Origin: Paenibacillus sp. SY21-1
GTDB lineage: Bacteria > Bacillota > Bacilli > Paenibacillales > Paenibacillaceae
Length of the DNA: 64,000 bases
Direction: 5' to 3'
Assembly: GCF_005222705.1 (NCBI RefSeq)
Contig: NZ_STGF01000011.1
Coordinates: forward strand, 159,407 to 223,406
Shown here: piece by piece, positions 8,366-17,431 of the stretch
Layout of the letters: each line of letters begins with the position of its first letter
How positions within the stretch are numbered: the stretch's first letter is position 1
Position numbers and translations under genes: made by a program
The notes under the pieces: model-generated
Seen by the model: only the letters and a program-made list of their open reading frames with translations
Database searches by the model: none
What the model was told of the DNA's origin: nothing

Positions 8366-9141
8366 AAATGATCCGCTGGTTGTTCTGGTTCTGGCTGGCG
8401 ATCGGCCTTGGGCTCATGCTCTTCTATAAAGTGCCTGATGTGCTCGGCTTCAGCAACGGGTTGTTCCTCGTCTTCTTCGCGCTATATGCGGTCATGCTGG
8501 AGCGAAGGTTGGGCGGCCGCGTGCGGGGCATCGCCGCCAGAGCGGCGCTTGTCGGCGCCGTCACCTATTTGCTGGAGTGGGTCGGAACGGAAACCGGTTA
8601 TCCGTTCGGCCATTACGATTACAGCGCGACGCTTCGCTTCTGGGACGGCGGAGTGCCGCTGGCCATCGGCTTTGCATGGATAGGGGTCATGTCGTGCGGG
8701 GTGCTGCTGTCCCGGGCAGCCACCCGTCTAGGCAAGGCGCTGCAGGTCGGCATGTATAGCGTGCTGTTTGATCTGGTGCTTGATCCGGTTGCCTTTCATC
8801 AGCAATTCTGGATTTGGAGCTCTGAAGGAGCTTGGGGAACGTATTATGGCGTTCCGCTGCAAAATTTCGCGGCATGGTTCGTTACAGCTGCGCTCCTGTC
8901 GTTTCTGTATCCGCATCTTCCTGCGCGGCAGGTCCGTGAGGTGCGCAGCGGAGGTTCGGCAGCAGGGATGACAGCGCTGTATAGCGAAGCTGTCCGGCTG
9001 TACCAGGGCATGCATGTCATGTTCGGACTGCTCGCCTGCAAGGCGGGCCTATGGGGCGCCGCAGCAACTGCCTTCGCGGTTATCGCCCTTCTCGAAGGGA
9101 GGCTGCGCTATGCTCGAAGCACGCAAAAGCCGAACGTTTGA
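8362..9141 (+). CDS. CruF-type carotenoid membrane protein
   Basis: Integral membrane protein of 259 residues with about seven hydrophobic segments, matching the carotenoid biosynthesis family that includes CruF and bacterioruberin hydratases. Conserved polar motifs embedded in membrane segments are ETGYPFGHYDY (about 77-87), DLVLDPVA (about 137-144), WIWSSEGAWGTYYGVPLQNFAAW (about 151-173). Family members add water to a terminal double bond of an acyclic carotenoid, creating a hydroxyl that can be glycosylated. The gene overlaps crtM by 4 bases (ATGA) and lacks its own clear ribosome binding site, so translation is probably coupled. A glycosyltransferase and acyltransferase follow, fitting hydroxylation, then sugar, then acyl addition. 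Confidence 0.75.
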   Translation: MKMIRWLFWFWLAIGLGLMLFYKVPDVLGFSNGLFLVFFALYAVMLERRLGGRVRGIAARAALVGAVTYLLEWVGTETGYPFGHYDYSATLRFWDGGVPLAIGFAWIGVMSCGVLLSRAATRLGKALQVGMYSVLFDLVLDPVAFHQQFWIWSSEGAWGTYYGVPLQNFAAWFVTAALLSFLYPHLPARQVREVRSGGSAAGMTALYSEAVRLYQGMHVMFGLLACKAGLWGAAATAFAVIALLEGRLRYARSTQKPNV

Positions 9142-9862
9142 CCGGCTGTATCATTCCTACCAGCAAGGCTGGCTGCTGCCGAGACATTTTCATTATGTCG
9201 GAATGAGCGGCTCGCTCGATGCCGAACATGAAGGCGGTGTTCTGTATGTGATGAACCATAGCTCCTGGTGGGACGGCTTGCTCGCTTACGAGGCGTTCCG
9301 CGCCAGGTCCGAGGGAGACCATTATGTCATGATGGCGGAGGAGCAGCTGAAGCAATTTCCATTTTTTTGCCGGCTTGGCGCCTATTCCATAGATAAAACA
9401 ACGCCGCAGACGATGATCGCTTCGCTGCGCTATACGTCGCGGCTGCTGCAGGAGGGCAAGCGGGTGTGGATGTTCCCGCAGGGGGACATTTATCATTTGG
9501 AGGAGCGTCCGCTCGTCTTGAAGGAGGGGGCCGCGCATGTGCTAAGGCAGTGTCCGGAGGCGATTGTTATTCCCGTGACCGCCTATTATTCGCTGTATCA
9601 TCATCAGAAGGCGGAAGCCACGCTCATGAGCGGCGAGCCGCTGATTGCAAACTGGGGGGAGCTTGGCAAAGCGGCCATTACGCAGCGGCTTGCGGCAGCG
9701 CTTGAGCAGCAGCTTGAACGGCATAAAGCAGCGGTCATCTCGTGCGGACCGGATGGAAACGAAGCGTTTGAACGGCTGGCGAAGCCGGGAGGCTCGACAA
9801 GCGAAGCATTTCGAACGTTCAGGAGGAGGGCAAGCGCATGGAAATCGTTTTTTGGTCGATAG
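9110..9862 (+). CDS. PlsC-type acyltransferase of the carotenoid operon
   Basis: Glycerol-3-phosphate acyltransferase-like (PlsC superfamily) protein of 250 residues. The catalytic NHSSWWD motif (HX4D, about residues 46-52) and the FPQGD motif near 122 are clear. ATG 9110 is chosen because GAAGGGAGG precedes it; an upstream in-frame start at 9014 lies deep inside the cruF-like gene. It overlaps that gene by 32 bases. In this operon the likely substrate is the sugar of a glycosylated carotenoid, but it could instead acylate a lipid. It belongs to a different family from staphylococcal CrtO as I know it, so acyl transfer to carotenoid is an inference from context. Confidence 0.75.
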   Translation: MLEARKSRTFDRLYHSYQQGWLLPRHFHYVGMSGSLDAEHEGGVLYVMNHSSWWDGLLAYEAFRARSEGDHYVMMAEEQLKQFPFFCRLGAYSIDKTTPQTMIASLRYTSRLLQEGKRVWMFPQGDIYHLEERPLVLKEGAAHVLRQCPEAIVIPVTAYYSLYHHQKAEATLMSGEPLIANWGELGKAAITQRLAAALEQQLERHKAAVISCGPDGNEAFERLAKPGGSTSEAFRTFRRRASAWKSFFGR

Positions 9863-11004
9863 CGCTGATCCTTGCCTTCCAGCTGTTATTCGCGTTGTGG
9901 AACGTCAGACAGCTCCCTTTGTTCGGCAAGCCGCATGCCGCTGCCAAGCCGCCTAGGCTGGCAACCGATGTTCGTCCGAACCTAGGCGCAGTGCGAATGT
10001 CCATTCTAATTCCTGCGAGGAATGAGGAGCGGCATATCGGGGCGTGCCTGCAGGCAATCGCTGATTCTCTGCCCGCCGGTGAAGAACAGATCGAGGTTAT
10101 TGTGCTCGACGACGGCTCTTCCGATGCGACGGCAGCTATAGCCCGCTCGTACGCAGCTGCGGACGGGCGCTTCCGCGTTGCCGCCGGAGCGGAGAAGCCG
10201 GAGGGCTGGGTGGGCAAGGCGTATGCCTGCCATCAGCTGGCTCGGCTTGCGAGAGGCGAATGGCTCTGGTTTATCGATGCCGATGCGCGTATGCTGCCCG
10301 GCGCCATTGAAGCGATGATTAGCGAAATGGAGAGCAGGCCGCACGGGCTGATTTCAGGTTTTCCCAGACAGCAGACGGGCACATGGCTGGAGCGGCTCGT
10401 CGTGCCGATGATGGGGTTTACGATTGCCTGCCATCTGCCGATTCGCTTGGTCGGCGGCTCCAGCGATCCGCGTTTTGCGGCGGCGCATGGCGGCTGGATC
10501 GGCGTTCATCGTTCAACCTACGACCTTGCAGGCGGGCATGAAGCCAACCGTGGCGATCTGGTCGACGATATGGCGCTGATGCGAGCCGTCAAGCGGGCAG
10601 GCCATCCCGTTGCACTGACGGATGTGAGAGAGCAGGTAACGATGAGGATGTATGGCAGCGCAGCGGAGGTATGGGCGGGGTACACCAAAAATATGTATGC
10701 GGGACTCGGCAGAAGCAGTCGCCTGCTGTTTGCCGTTCTGCTTGCCTATGCGCTGCTGTATGTGGCTCCGCCCGCTGCGCTGCTTGCCTCGTGGCTGTAT
10801 CCGCCGCTCGCCTTGCCTGCGCTGACGGCTTATCTGCTTGGCGTTGCAATCAAGGCGGTAGCGGATCGCTGGCAAAGCCAGCCGATATGGCTGGCGCCGT
10901 TTGCGCCGCTCAGCATGCTGGCGATTATCGCAATCGGCGCGTCTTCCTGGCTGGCCGCGAAATCCGGCAAAGGCTACGAATGGAAAGGAAGGAGCTACGA
11001 ATGA
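9838..11004 (+). CDS. crtQ: GT2 glycosyltransferase, CrtQ-like
   Basis: Membrane-associated family 2 glycosyltransferase, 388 residues. An N-terminal membrane segment (about 4-22) is followed by SILIPARNEE, VIVLDDGSSD, the DxD equivalent FIDADAR, and a YxKxxxxG-type region with GYTKNMYAG; three to four hydrophobic segments close the protein. The layout matches CrtQ, which glycosylates a carotenoid carboxyl or hydroxyl group in staphyloxanthin-type pathways. The start has an excellent AGGAGGAGGG site and overlaps the acyltransferase gene by 25 bases. Sugar and acceptor are not determined by sequence. Confidence 0.78.
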   Translation: MEIVFWSIALILAFQLLFALWNVRQLPLFGKPHAAAKPPRLATDVRPNLGAVRMSILIPARNEERHIGACLQAIADSLPAGEEQIEVIVLDDGSSDATAAIARSYAAADGRFRVAAGAEKPEGWVGKAYACHQLARLARGEWLWFIDADARMLPGAIEAMISEMESRPHGLISGFPRQQTGTWLERLVVPMMGFTIACHLPIRLVGGSSDPRFAAAHGGWIGVHRSTYDLAGGHEANRGDLVDDMALMRAVKRAGHPVALTDVREQVTMRMYGSAAEVWAGYTKNMYAGLGRSSRLLFAVLLAYALLYVAPPAALLASWLYPPLALPALTAYLLGVAIKAVADRWQSQPIWLAPFAPLSMLAIIAIGASSWLAAKSGKGYEWKGRSYE

Positions 11005-12494
11005 CAGGGAACGGGAACCAAACCGTCGTTATTATCGGAGCGGGACTGGGCGGCTTGTCGGCGGCGATCCGGCTTGCCCATGCGGGCTTCAAGGTGCGGG
11101 TGCTGGAGCAGCAGCCCGCTGCCGGCGGGAAGCTGCAGCGCATTGAGGAACGCGGCTATCGCTTTGATCGCGGTCCTAGCACGATTACGCTGCCGCATTT
11201 GTTCCGCCAGGTGTTTGAAGCCGTGGGCAGAAACATGGAGGATTACGTGACCATTGAGCGGCTGAGCCAGGCGACGCGCAACGTGTTCCAAGACGGGGCA
11301 ATCGTCGATTTGACCGGATCGCCGGAGGCGACCGCTGAACAGATCGCGGTGTACAGCAAGGCGGACGCCGCGCGTTTTCCGGCTTTTTGCAGAGAAGCGG
11401 CCGAGCTCTACCGTTTGTCGGAGGAGCAGTTTCTCGGAAAGCTTCTGCTAGGGGTAAAGGAGAAGCTGGACCCGCGTCTGGCATGGAGCTTTATGCGTGT
11501 CAAGCCGCTGACCAGCTTGCACCGGCTGCTTAGACGTTACTTCCGACATCCGAATACGCTAGCTATGCTGGGACGATATGCGACATACGTAGGAGCCTCG
11601 CCTTACTCCGCGCCGGCGATATTTGCCATGCTTGCCCATGTAGAGGGGGAACGGGGCATTTACAGCGTCAAGGGCGGGACGTATGCGATCGTCGAGGCGT
11701 TTGTGAGGCTTGCCGGGGAGCTTGGCGTCCGAATAGAGACGAATACGCCGGTGGAGCGAATTACGGTGCGCAACGGCAGGGTAAGCGGAGTCGAATGCGG
11801 CGGACGGCATTACGAGGCGAGCCTGGTGATTGCGAACGGAGACGCTTTGTCCGTCTATCGCCATTTGGTTGCGCCCGAGCATCGCCCTTCGGTATCCGAT
11901 GGGCGTATCGACCGCTATGAGCCGTCCCTGTCCGGGTTTGTACAATTGCTGGGCATACCCCGGACGTATAGCCAGCTGCTGCATCATACCGTCTTTTATC
12001 CGAAGCATTATGCCGATGAATTTGCCGATATTTTTCGAGAGAAAAAGCCGCCTGCAGATCCTGCGATATACGTATGCCATACGGCTTTGTCAGATCGGAC
12101 TGCCGCGCCGCCCGGGGGGAGCAGCTTGTTTGTGCTCGTAAACGCTCCTTATGTGACAGCCTCGTGGCGATGGGAGCAAGAAGCTGAAAATTATGCTATG
12201 CTTGTACGTAGACGTTTGGAGTCATGCGGGCTGGATGGCCTGGGGCAAGCGGAAGTCGCGATTACATACACGCCGGAGCAGCTGTTGCGGGACACGTCCG
12301 CGCATCGGGGAGCGATCTACGGGATATCCTCGAACGGCGCTCGTCAAACCTTTTTTCGACCGGGCAATCGCTCGCGCGACATCAAGGGTCTTTGGTTTGT
12401 AGGCGGAACCGCACATCCCGGGGGAGGTACGCCTATCGTAACATTAGGCGGACAACTCGTTGCGGAGGAGCTTGTCAGGCAATATCGGACGTAG
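11001..12494 (+). CDS. CrtP/CrtNb-like diaponeurosporene oxygenase
   Basis: Third CrtI-family flavoprotein, 497 residues. Seen: IIGAGLGGLSAA, FDRGPSTITLP, a YVGASPYSAPAIFAML block, YSVKGGTYAIVE, and GGTAHPGGGTP. These blocks resemble staphylococcal CrtP (4,4'-diaponeurosporene oxidase, also called CrtNb) more than CrtN as I recall them, so it likely oxidises a terminal methyl to an aldehyde or acid. A much longer frame reaches upstream through the glycosyltransferase gene, but AAGGAAGGAG before ATG 11001 and the 4-base overlap with that gene fix the start. Confidence 0.8.
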   Translation: MTGNGNQTVVIIGAGLGGLSAAIRLAHAGFKVRVLEQQPAAGGKLQRIEERGYRFDRGPSTITLPHLFRQVFEAVGRNMEDYVTIERLSQATRNVFQDGAIVDLTGSPEATAEQIAVYSKADAARFPAFCREAAELYRLSEEQFLGKLLLGVKEKLDPRLAWSFMRVKPLTSLHRLLRRYFRHPNTLAMLGRYATYVGASPYSAPAIFAMLAHVEGERGIYSVKGGTYAIVEAFVRLAGELGVRIETNTPVERITVRNGRVSGVECGGRHYEASLVIANGDALSVYRHLVAPEHRPSVSDGRIDRYEPSLSGFVQLLGIPRTYSQLLHHTVFYPKHYADEFADIFREKKPPADPAIYVCHTALSDRTAAPPGGSSLFVLVNAPYVTASWRWEQEAENYAMLVRRRLESCGLDGLGQAEVAITYTPEQLLRDTSAHRGAIYGISSNGARQTFFRPGNRSRDIKGLWFVGGTAHPGGGTPIVTLGGQLVAEELVRQYRT

Positions 12495-12537
12495 TAAAGG
12501 CGGGTACAGTCCCGTCCAATCAATAGGAGGAATCGGG

Positions 12538-13590
12538 ATGACCGTAGAGGAACAAGCGGCTACTGCGAAGCGCAAAGGCGAGCATATACGAATTTGCTTG
12601 CAGGAGCAGGTGAACGGCATCGGAGTCGAGACGGGCTTCGAGCGCTACCGATTCAAACATAATGCCCTTCCGGAGCTGGCATTTGCAGATATATCGCTGA
12701 GCTCAAGCTGGCTTGGCAAGCCGCTCGGCGCGCCGCTTCTCGTGAGCTCGATGACAGGCGGCACCGATGAAGCGGGGGCTATCAACCGCCGGCTGGCGGT
12801 GGCGGCCGAAGCGCGCGGCTGGGCGATCGGGCTGGGCTCGATGCGCGCGGCCATTGAGGATGAGCAGGTAGCGGCGTCGTTTTCGATTCGTCAGGACGCG
12901 CCAAGCGTGCCGGTAATCGCCAATCTGGGCGCGGTGCAATTGAACTACGGGTTCGGCGCGGACACTTGCCGCCGGGCGGTAGACATCGCCGAGGCGGACG
13001 CGCTCGTGCTGCACTTGAACAGCATGCAGGAGATTTTTCAGCCGGAGGGGGATACCGATTTTCGCGGATTGCTTGCTGCGATCAAGAAGGTATGCCGCTC
13101 ATTGCCTGTGCCTGTAGGCATAAAGGAGGTAGGCTGGGGCATCGATGCCGATACGGCGGAAGCGCTGCACGAGGCAGGCGTCGCGTTTATCGACGCGGCC
13201 GGCGCCGGAGGAACCTCATGGAGCCAGGTGGAGAAATTCCGTTCCGGCGACGCTTTGCGCCGGGAGGCGGCTGAAGCTTTTGCCGATTGGGGCATTCCGA
13301 CGGCGGAAAGCGTAAGCGAGATTCGCCGCCGTCTGCCGCAGACGACGATCGTGGCGAGCGGCGGTCTGCGGAGCGGCGTTGATGCGGCGAAGGCGCTGGC
13401 GCTTGGGGCCGACCTCGCGGGCTTTGGCCGCGTCTTGCTGCCGCAGGCGGCGAGCGGCGAGCTGTCGCAGGAGCTGCTTCTGCAGCAATTCGAGCGCATT
13501 GAGTTCGAGCTGCGCGCCGCGATGTTCGGAATCGGAGCAGGTACAATCGACGAGCTGCGGGCAACGACCAGATTGCTCGCGAAGCCGTAA
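12538..13590 (+). CDS. fni: Type 2 isopentenyl-diphosphate isomerase
   Basis: FMN- and NADPH-dependent isomerase of IPP and DMAPP, 350 residues. Seen: RKGEHIRICLQE near the N-terminus, the SSMTGGT flavin-site motif near 72, NLGAVQL, and a C-terminal TIM-barrel phosphate region (IVASGGLRSGVDAAKALALGAD). The start is fixed by AGGAGGAATCGGG before ATG 12538; a frame opening at 12460 would overlap the crt gene upstream. It closes the carotenoid operon, supplying the balance of C5 units for farnesyl diphosphate synthesis. Confidence 0.92.
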   Translation: MTVEEQAATAKRKGEHIRICLQEQVNGIGVETGFERYRFKHNALPELAFADISLSSSWLGKPLGAPLLVSSMTGGTDEAGAINRRLAVAAEARGWAIGLGSMRAAIEDEQVAASFSIRQDAPSVPVIANLGAVQLNYGFGADTCRRAVDIAEADALVLHLNSMQEIFQPEGDTDFRGLLAAIKKVCRSLPVPVGIKEVGWGIDADTAEALHEAGVAFIDAAGAGGTSWSQVEKFRSGDALRREAAEAFADWGIPTAESVSEIRRRLPQTTIVASGGLRSGVDAAKALALGADLAGFGRVLLPQAASGELSQELLLQQFERIEFELRAAMFGIGAGTIDELRATTRLLAKP

Positions 13591-13656
13591 AGGCAAGCCT
13601 TGGCTCACGCTGCACGGCAGCCCGCAAGGCTGTTTGACGCATGCGGCAAGGGGGGC

Positions 13657-13687
13657 GGGCAAGCGGCGAAAGCCGCTTCGCTTGCCC
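13657..13687 (+). terminator. Hairpin after the carotenoid operon
   Basis: GGGCAAGC pairs with GCTTGCCC, with an inner GCGGC-GAAA-GCCGC stem. It lies between the convergent fni and gerC ends. The following T-rich stretch is weak, so termination efficiency is uncertain. Confidence 0.45.
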
Positions 13688-13713
13688 CGCTTCGCGCGAG
13701 CATGGGTTTGTTG

Positions 13714-14823
13714 TTATTTAATGATGCCTGTCCCTTCGATTTTCAGCTGCGTGTTTACTTGAAAGTCCAGCTCGGGATAGATTTTTTGCCAGTGTCCCCA
13801 TGCGGCTTCCCCGCGATGGGTAGCCCGGTAGCGCAATCCCAGGCCAAGCGGATCGACGCCCGACTTTTGAATTTTGCGCAGCAGCTTTTCCACCGATTTG
13901 GAGTAGGACAAGCTAAGCTGGCGCTCGATGTCAGACCAATGCTTCTCATACAGGCCTTTGGGAGCCTCCTCGAATACCACCTTCACCCTAATGTTCATAT
14001 TCATCGTTTCCTGCCCGCCGCTTTGCTTGATAAATTTATAGCGCGAATGAATTTCCGTAATGGCCAGAACCAGATTCGTTCCTTCAAACATGCCATGGAG
14101 CGACGATTTAACGAAATGCTGGGCGATTTGATTAAACAGCTGCGTTTCTATGGGATTAAGGATAAGCTGAATCTTCTGCTTATTCAAAAGCGCGGCGCGG
14201 TTGATGACGTAGCTTTCCTTGTCATCGCGCCGAATGACCGGCATCACGGGATCAAGCCCTTTCTCGCTGGCCCGGCGCGAGAAATCAAAAACCGATTCGA
14301 TATAAGTATAGGGTGATTCCGTTGCGTCCTTTCCGAAGCTGAGAAACAGCGTATTGCCCGGGTAGCGCTCGGATATCGGCTGCACTTTCAGAAGAGATTC
14401 CGCATCCGGCTTGCCTATAGCCACATCGGCGACGCTTTGAATATCCCTGCGTCTCGTCATCCATTGCAGCACATCGCCATAGTCGCTGCGCGCGAGCGCC
14501 TCGCCGATAATAAACACTTTGCAATGGCCGAAATCAAGCTCTTTATCCACGTAAGCCTTCAGCATGCGCACGCCTTCGGAAATCGTAGCGGCTTCAATCG
14601 TTTCAAGCTGGACTTTGGACGCGCCGGGCTCGATCTTTGGGGAAGGAACGGCTAGCTGCAGCGTAATGCGATAGGGAGCTTTTTCGTTCTCCGTCTGATC
14701 AATGCCAAGGGCGACCACAAAAAAACGTTTATCGATATCCTTGAACCCGCATCCCGTCAGCAGCAGCATGAAACAGAGCATAACGCATCCGCTTGTTCGA
14801 AGCGCCTGACCTTTTCCCTTCAT
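13714..14823 (-). CDS. gerC: GerC-type germinant receptor lipoprotein
   Basis: Ger(x)C family lipoprotein of about 369 residues, the C subunit of a nutrient germinant receptor in the spore inner membrane. The signal peptide ends in a lipobox (LLLTGC, Cys about residue 25), followed by GFKDIDKRFFVVALGID, the usual family start. The start at ATG 14823 overlaps the gerB stop as ATGA and has a GGAGG site inside the end of gerB. It is last of the gerA-gerB-gerC operon. The receptor's germinant is unknown. Confidence 0.92.
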   Translation of the reverse strand: MKGKGQALRTSGCVMLCFMLLLTGCGFKDIDKRFFVVALGIDQTENEKAPYRITLQLAVPSPKIEPGASKVQLETIEAATISEGVRMLKAYVDKELDFGHCKVFIIGEALARSDYGDVLQWMTRRRDIQSVADVAIGKPDAESLLKVQPISERYPGNTLFLSFGKDATESPYTYIESVFDFSRRASEKGLDPVMPVIRRDDKESYVINRAALLNKQKIQLILNPIETQLFNQIAQHFVKSSLHGMFEGTNLVLAITEIHSRYKFIKQSGGQETMNMNIRVKVVFEEAPKGLYEKHWSDIERQLSLSYSKSVEKLLRKIQKSGVDPLGLGLRYRATHRGEAAWGHWQKIYPELDFQVNTQLKIEGTGIIK

Positions 14824-15920
14824 GCGGAAGACGACCTCCTTCTGCTCAGCGCGAACATGAGCGTAACGACGCATATTTCAAAAAACATGCGGACGACCAG
14901 CCACCAGCTTGTAATCTGCATATTCAGCTTCTCGTTCGTCAGCATTAAATAAATGTAAGCAAGCAGCATAAAGATGCCGACAATGACGTAATTGCTGACG
15001 GGCGTTTGCGGACTGTCGATTTCAGGCTCATGCTTGTACGAGAAGCTTTTGACAAATTCCATAGCCTGATGCCATCCGGCCATCGTGAAGACGAGAGCAA
15101 GATTGAGAAAAACGATAAGGAAGAGAAACAAGACACGTTCAATAAAGCCGTATTGCATCAGAAGGGAGTCCGCAGTTACGCTCCATATGTAGATATATTG
15201 GTTGACCGCCTCGGTGCCATGAAAGCCGATTGGCACAAAAAACGTAATCAGCAATATAATCAGCCCAAACACGGGATACACCCAACGGAACTTGAAGCGG
15301 AAATTGGGCGGAAACAGCCGATTGGAAATGGACAAGGTGATGTAGCCGGTAAACGTGAAGGTAGCGGCAGCGACGCAAGTAAGCGTTGGCATTACCGTAA
15401 TGTAGCCGGCTACGACACGGATCGCGTCAAAATTCAGCTGCGGGCTTTTGACAGCCTTGAACAAAATGAAGATAATGACAGGCGCGTTTATCATCATACC
15501 AATCTCGGTGACAAAAGCGACGGTCAGCGTGGAGCGGGTGGCGGCATAGCCGCATGCGATAATCAGCAAGCATAAAATAACCGTCGTATTGACATCGGGA
15601 TTAAGGAAGCGATTGACCAGAATCGAGTAGGATACCGTAACCATCGTCGTCGCGAACCACCAAATGGCTGCAAACCCGAGCAGAATCGGGGCGGCAACCC
15701 AACGCGGGAAATTCAGCTTGATGATTTCGGGAAGCCCCATTCCAGGGTAGCGGGCAATCGCGCTTGTATATAAATAAACGAGCAGCGTCCCGATCGCAGT
15801 TCCGACAAGAATGGAGGAGACGGCGCCCGAGTAACGTCGTTCGACAAGGATATGCGGCACATACATCATCAAGTTGATAAAGCTCATGAGCATGAAGTTG
15901 TAGATGATATACCGATTCAT
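14820..15920 (-). CDS. gerB: GerB-type germinant receptor permease
   Basis: Spore germination permease of 366 residues with about ten hydrophobic helices, belonging to the amino acid-polyamine-organocation fold of GerB proteins that form the nutrient-binding subunit. The N-terminal segment and the conserved GLPEIIKLNFP block near residue 67 are typical. It overlaps gerA by 4 bases and gerC by 4 bases. Confidence 0.92.
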   Translation of the reverse strand: MNRYIIYNFMLMSFINLMMYVPHILVERRYSGAVSSILVGTAIGTLLVYLYTSAIARYPGMGLPEIIKLNFPRWVAAPILLGFAAIWWFATTMVTVSYSILVNRFLNPDVNTTVILCLLIIACGYAATRSTLTVAFVTEIGMMINAPVIIFILFKAVKSPQLNFDAIRVVAGYITVMPTLTCVAAATFTFTGYITLSISNRLFPPNFRFKFRWVYPVFGLIILLITFFVPIGFHGTEAVNQYIYIWSVTADSLLMQYGFIERVLFLFLIVFLNLALVFTMAGWHQAMEFVKSFSYKHEPEIDSPQTPVSNYVIVGIFMLLAYIYLMLTNEKLNMQITSWWLVVRMFFEICVVTLMFALSRRRSSSA

Positions 15921-17248
15921 TTCGTTTTCACCTGCCCGATATCTCCTTCCAGCGGTCTAAGCATGCCGAAGATGCGGAAATAAGGCTTGCCGAAGCTTCG
16001 CAAATTGCAAAGATAGACGACGTAAGCGAATATGCCCACCGTAACACCGGTTATGCCGAAAAAAATGGCGATCAAAATCAGCGGATATTTCAAAAAACGA
16101 ATCGACAGCGACAAGGAGTTGACGGGTATGACGAAATTGGATATCGCGACGACAGAGGTGACGATAATCATAATGCTGCTGACCAGTCCCGCTTGCTGCG
16201 CCGCTTGTCCAAGAATGAGGCCGCCTACCGTTGTGGCGGTGGACCCGATATAGCGGGGCAAGCGAATGCTTGCTTCAATCAGCGTTTCGATCATGAACAG
16301 CATAATAAACACTTCTACAAACGAGGGGTAAGGCACGGCCGAGCGGCTGCCCGCGACGGAGAAGGCAAGCTGTACACGGAACACCTCGGGATTGTAGGAG
16401 ACGACCGAGATGTACAAGGCCGGCAGCGTGATGGTCAGCATAATGGAGGCGTAGCGTAAAAAAATAAGCAGACGCGTCATCCAGAAGCTGTCATATATAT
16501 CCTCAACCGCATGCATGAAGTCGAAGAACGTGGCAGGCAAAATAATGGCGAACATGCTTCCTTTAAGCAATAAAATAATTTTCCCCTTGGACATCGCGCG
16601 CGTAATCCGGTCGGGCCGTTCGGTAATCAGCACAGTCGGAAAAAGATGCTTGCGCTTCCCGATCAGCAGCTTTTCCAGCTCCCCGGCGGCCTGCACCATG
16701 TCCACATTAATGGTCGTCAGCTTGTTGCGCAAGTTGTCCAGCACGGTCGGATCGACGCGCCGCTGATCGTAAATCGCCATAACCGGCGTTTTGGACAAAT
16801 ACCCGATCGTATATTCCTCTACTGAAACGTCGGGGGAAGGATACATGCTGCGTATCAGATTCAAGGAGTTTCGTATATCTTCGCTGAGGGCGAGCTGCGG
16901 CCCCTGGATAGCGCTCTCCACCTGGGTTTGAGCGTTATCGACGCTGATGATGCGCACAACGTCAAAGGCATAGATATCCCCGCCTGTCTCCAGCAAAATA
17001 TGGCCCTTCAGCAGCAGATCCTGCCATGCAGCGGGGTCCTTGACCGATTTGTACTCCGGATTGATCTCAAGCTGTTTGCGAAAGGAGAATTCCCCTTTGG
17101 TGAACGGCACCAGAATAAAATCATTTATTTTTTTCTCGTCGCACAGCGGGGCGAAATAGGCCGTCTCCAGCGTCATTTCGCGGTTGGTCAACGTTTCGAG
17201 CTTCAGGTCGACCGTTTCGGAGAATAGCAGTCTTATCCGTTCGTTCAT
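15917..17248 (-). CDS. gerA: GerA-type germinant receptor subunit
   Basis: GerA family protein of 443 residues. A soluble N-terminal half contains the EGPQ-like IQGPQLALSED segment and SPDVSVEEYTIG, and the C-terminal half has about five membrane segments including PALYISVVSYNPE and RSAVPYPSFVEVFIM, both typical of GerAA. ATG 17248 is used because AGGGGAAGAGG precedes it; an upstream frame to 17326 lacks a site. It is somewhat shorter than the 480-500 residues common in Bacillus GerAA. It is first in the three-gene receptor operon. Confidence 0.9.
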   Translation of the reverse strand: MNERIRLLFSETVDLKLETLTNREMTLETAYFAPLCDEKKINDFILVPFTKGEFSFRKQLEINPEYKSVKDPAAWQDLLLKGHILLETGGDIYAFDVVRIISVDNAQTQVESAIQGPQLALSEDIRNSLNLIRSMYPSPDVSVEEYTIGYLSKTPVMAIYDQRRVDPTVLDNLRNKLTTINVDMVQAAGELEKLLIGKRKHLFPTVLITERPDRITRAMSKGKIILLLKGSMFAIILPATFFDFMHAVEDIYDSFWMTRLLIFLRYASIMLTITLPALYISVVSYNPEVFRVQLAFSVAGSRSAVPYPSFVEVFIMLFMIETLIEASIRLPRYIGSTATTVGGLILGQAAQQAGLVSSIMIIVTSVVAISNFVIPVNSLSLSIRFLKYPLILIAIFFGITGVTVGIFAYVVYLCNLRSFGKPYFRIFGMLRPLEGDIGQVKTK

Positions 17249-17300
17249 GCCTCTTCCCCTTTCGTTATCGGCGCGTGGAAACGATACGCGTCCTTCACAT

Positions 17301-17340
17301 TTTCCATAGTTTGCACAAATGACCATGAATTATGCCGGCC
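17301..17340 (-). promoter_or_regulatory. Possible sigma-G type promoter of gerA
   Basis: On the minus strand GCATA, 17 bases, then CAAACTA resembles forespore sigma-G promoters (GHATR, about 17, CATWHTA). Germinant receptor operons are normally sigma-G controlled. The -10 match is imperfect and box positions are approximate. Confidence 0.4.
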
Positions 17341-17350
17341 CGATTGCTTT

Positions 17351-17379
17351 TTGCGGGTATTGGCATTTTCAAGTACAAT
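17351..17379 (+). promoter_or_regulatory. Putative promoter of methyltransferase gene
   Basis: TTGCGG (17351-17356), 17 bases, TACAAT (17374-17379), about 50 bases before the ATG at 17432. Confidence 0.5.
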
Positions 17380-17431
17380 AGATGAATTGCGTCATCTAAT
17401 CTATCATGAAGAGCAGGAACGAGGAGCGCCG

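Noticed and set aside
13591..14316. Plus-strand 238-codon frame over the gerC end
   Set aside because: It is antisense to gerC, whose lipobox and family motifs are clear.
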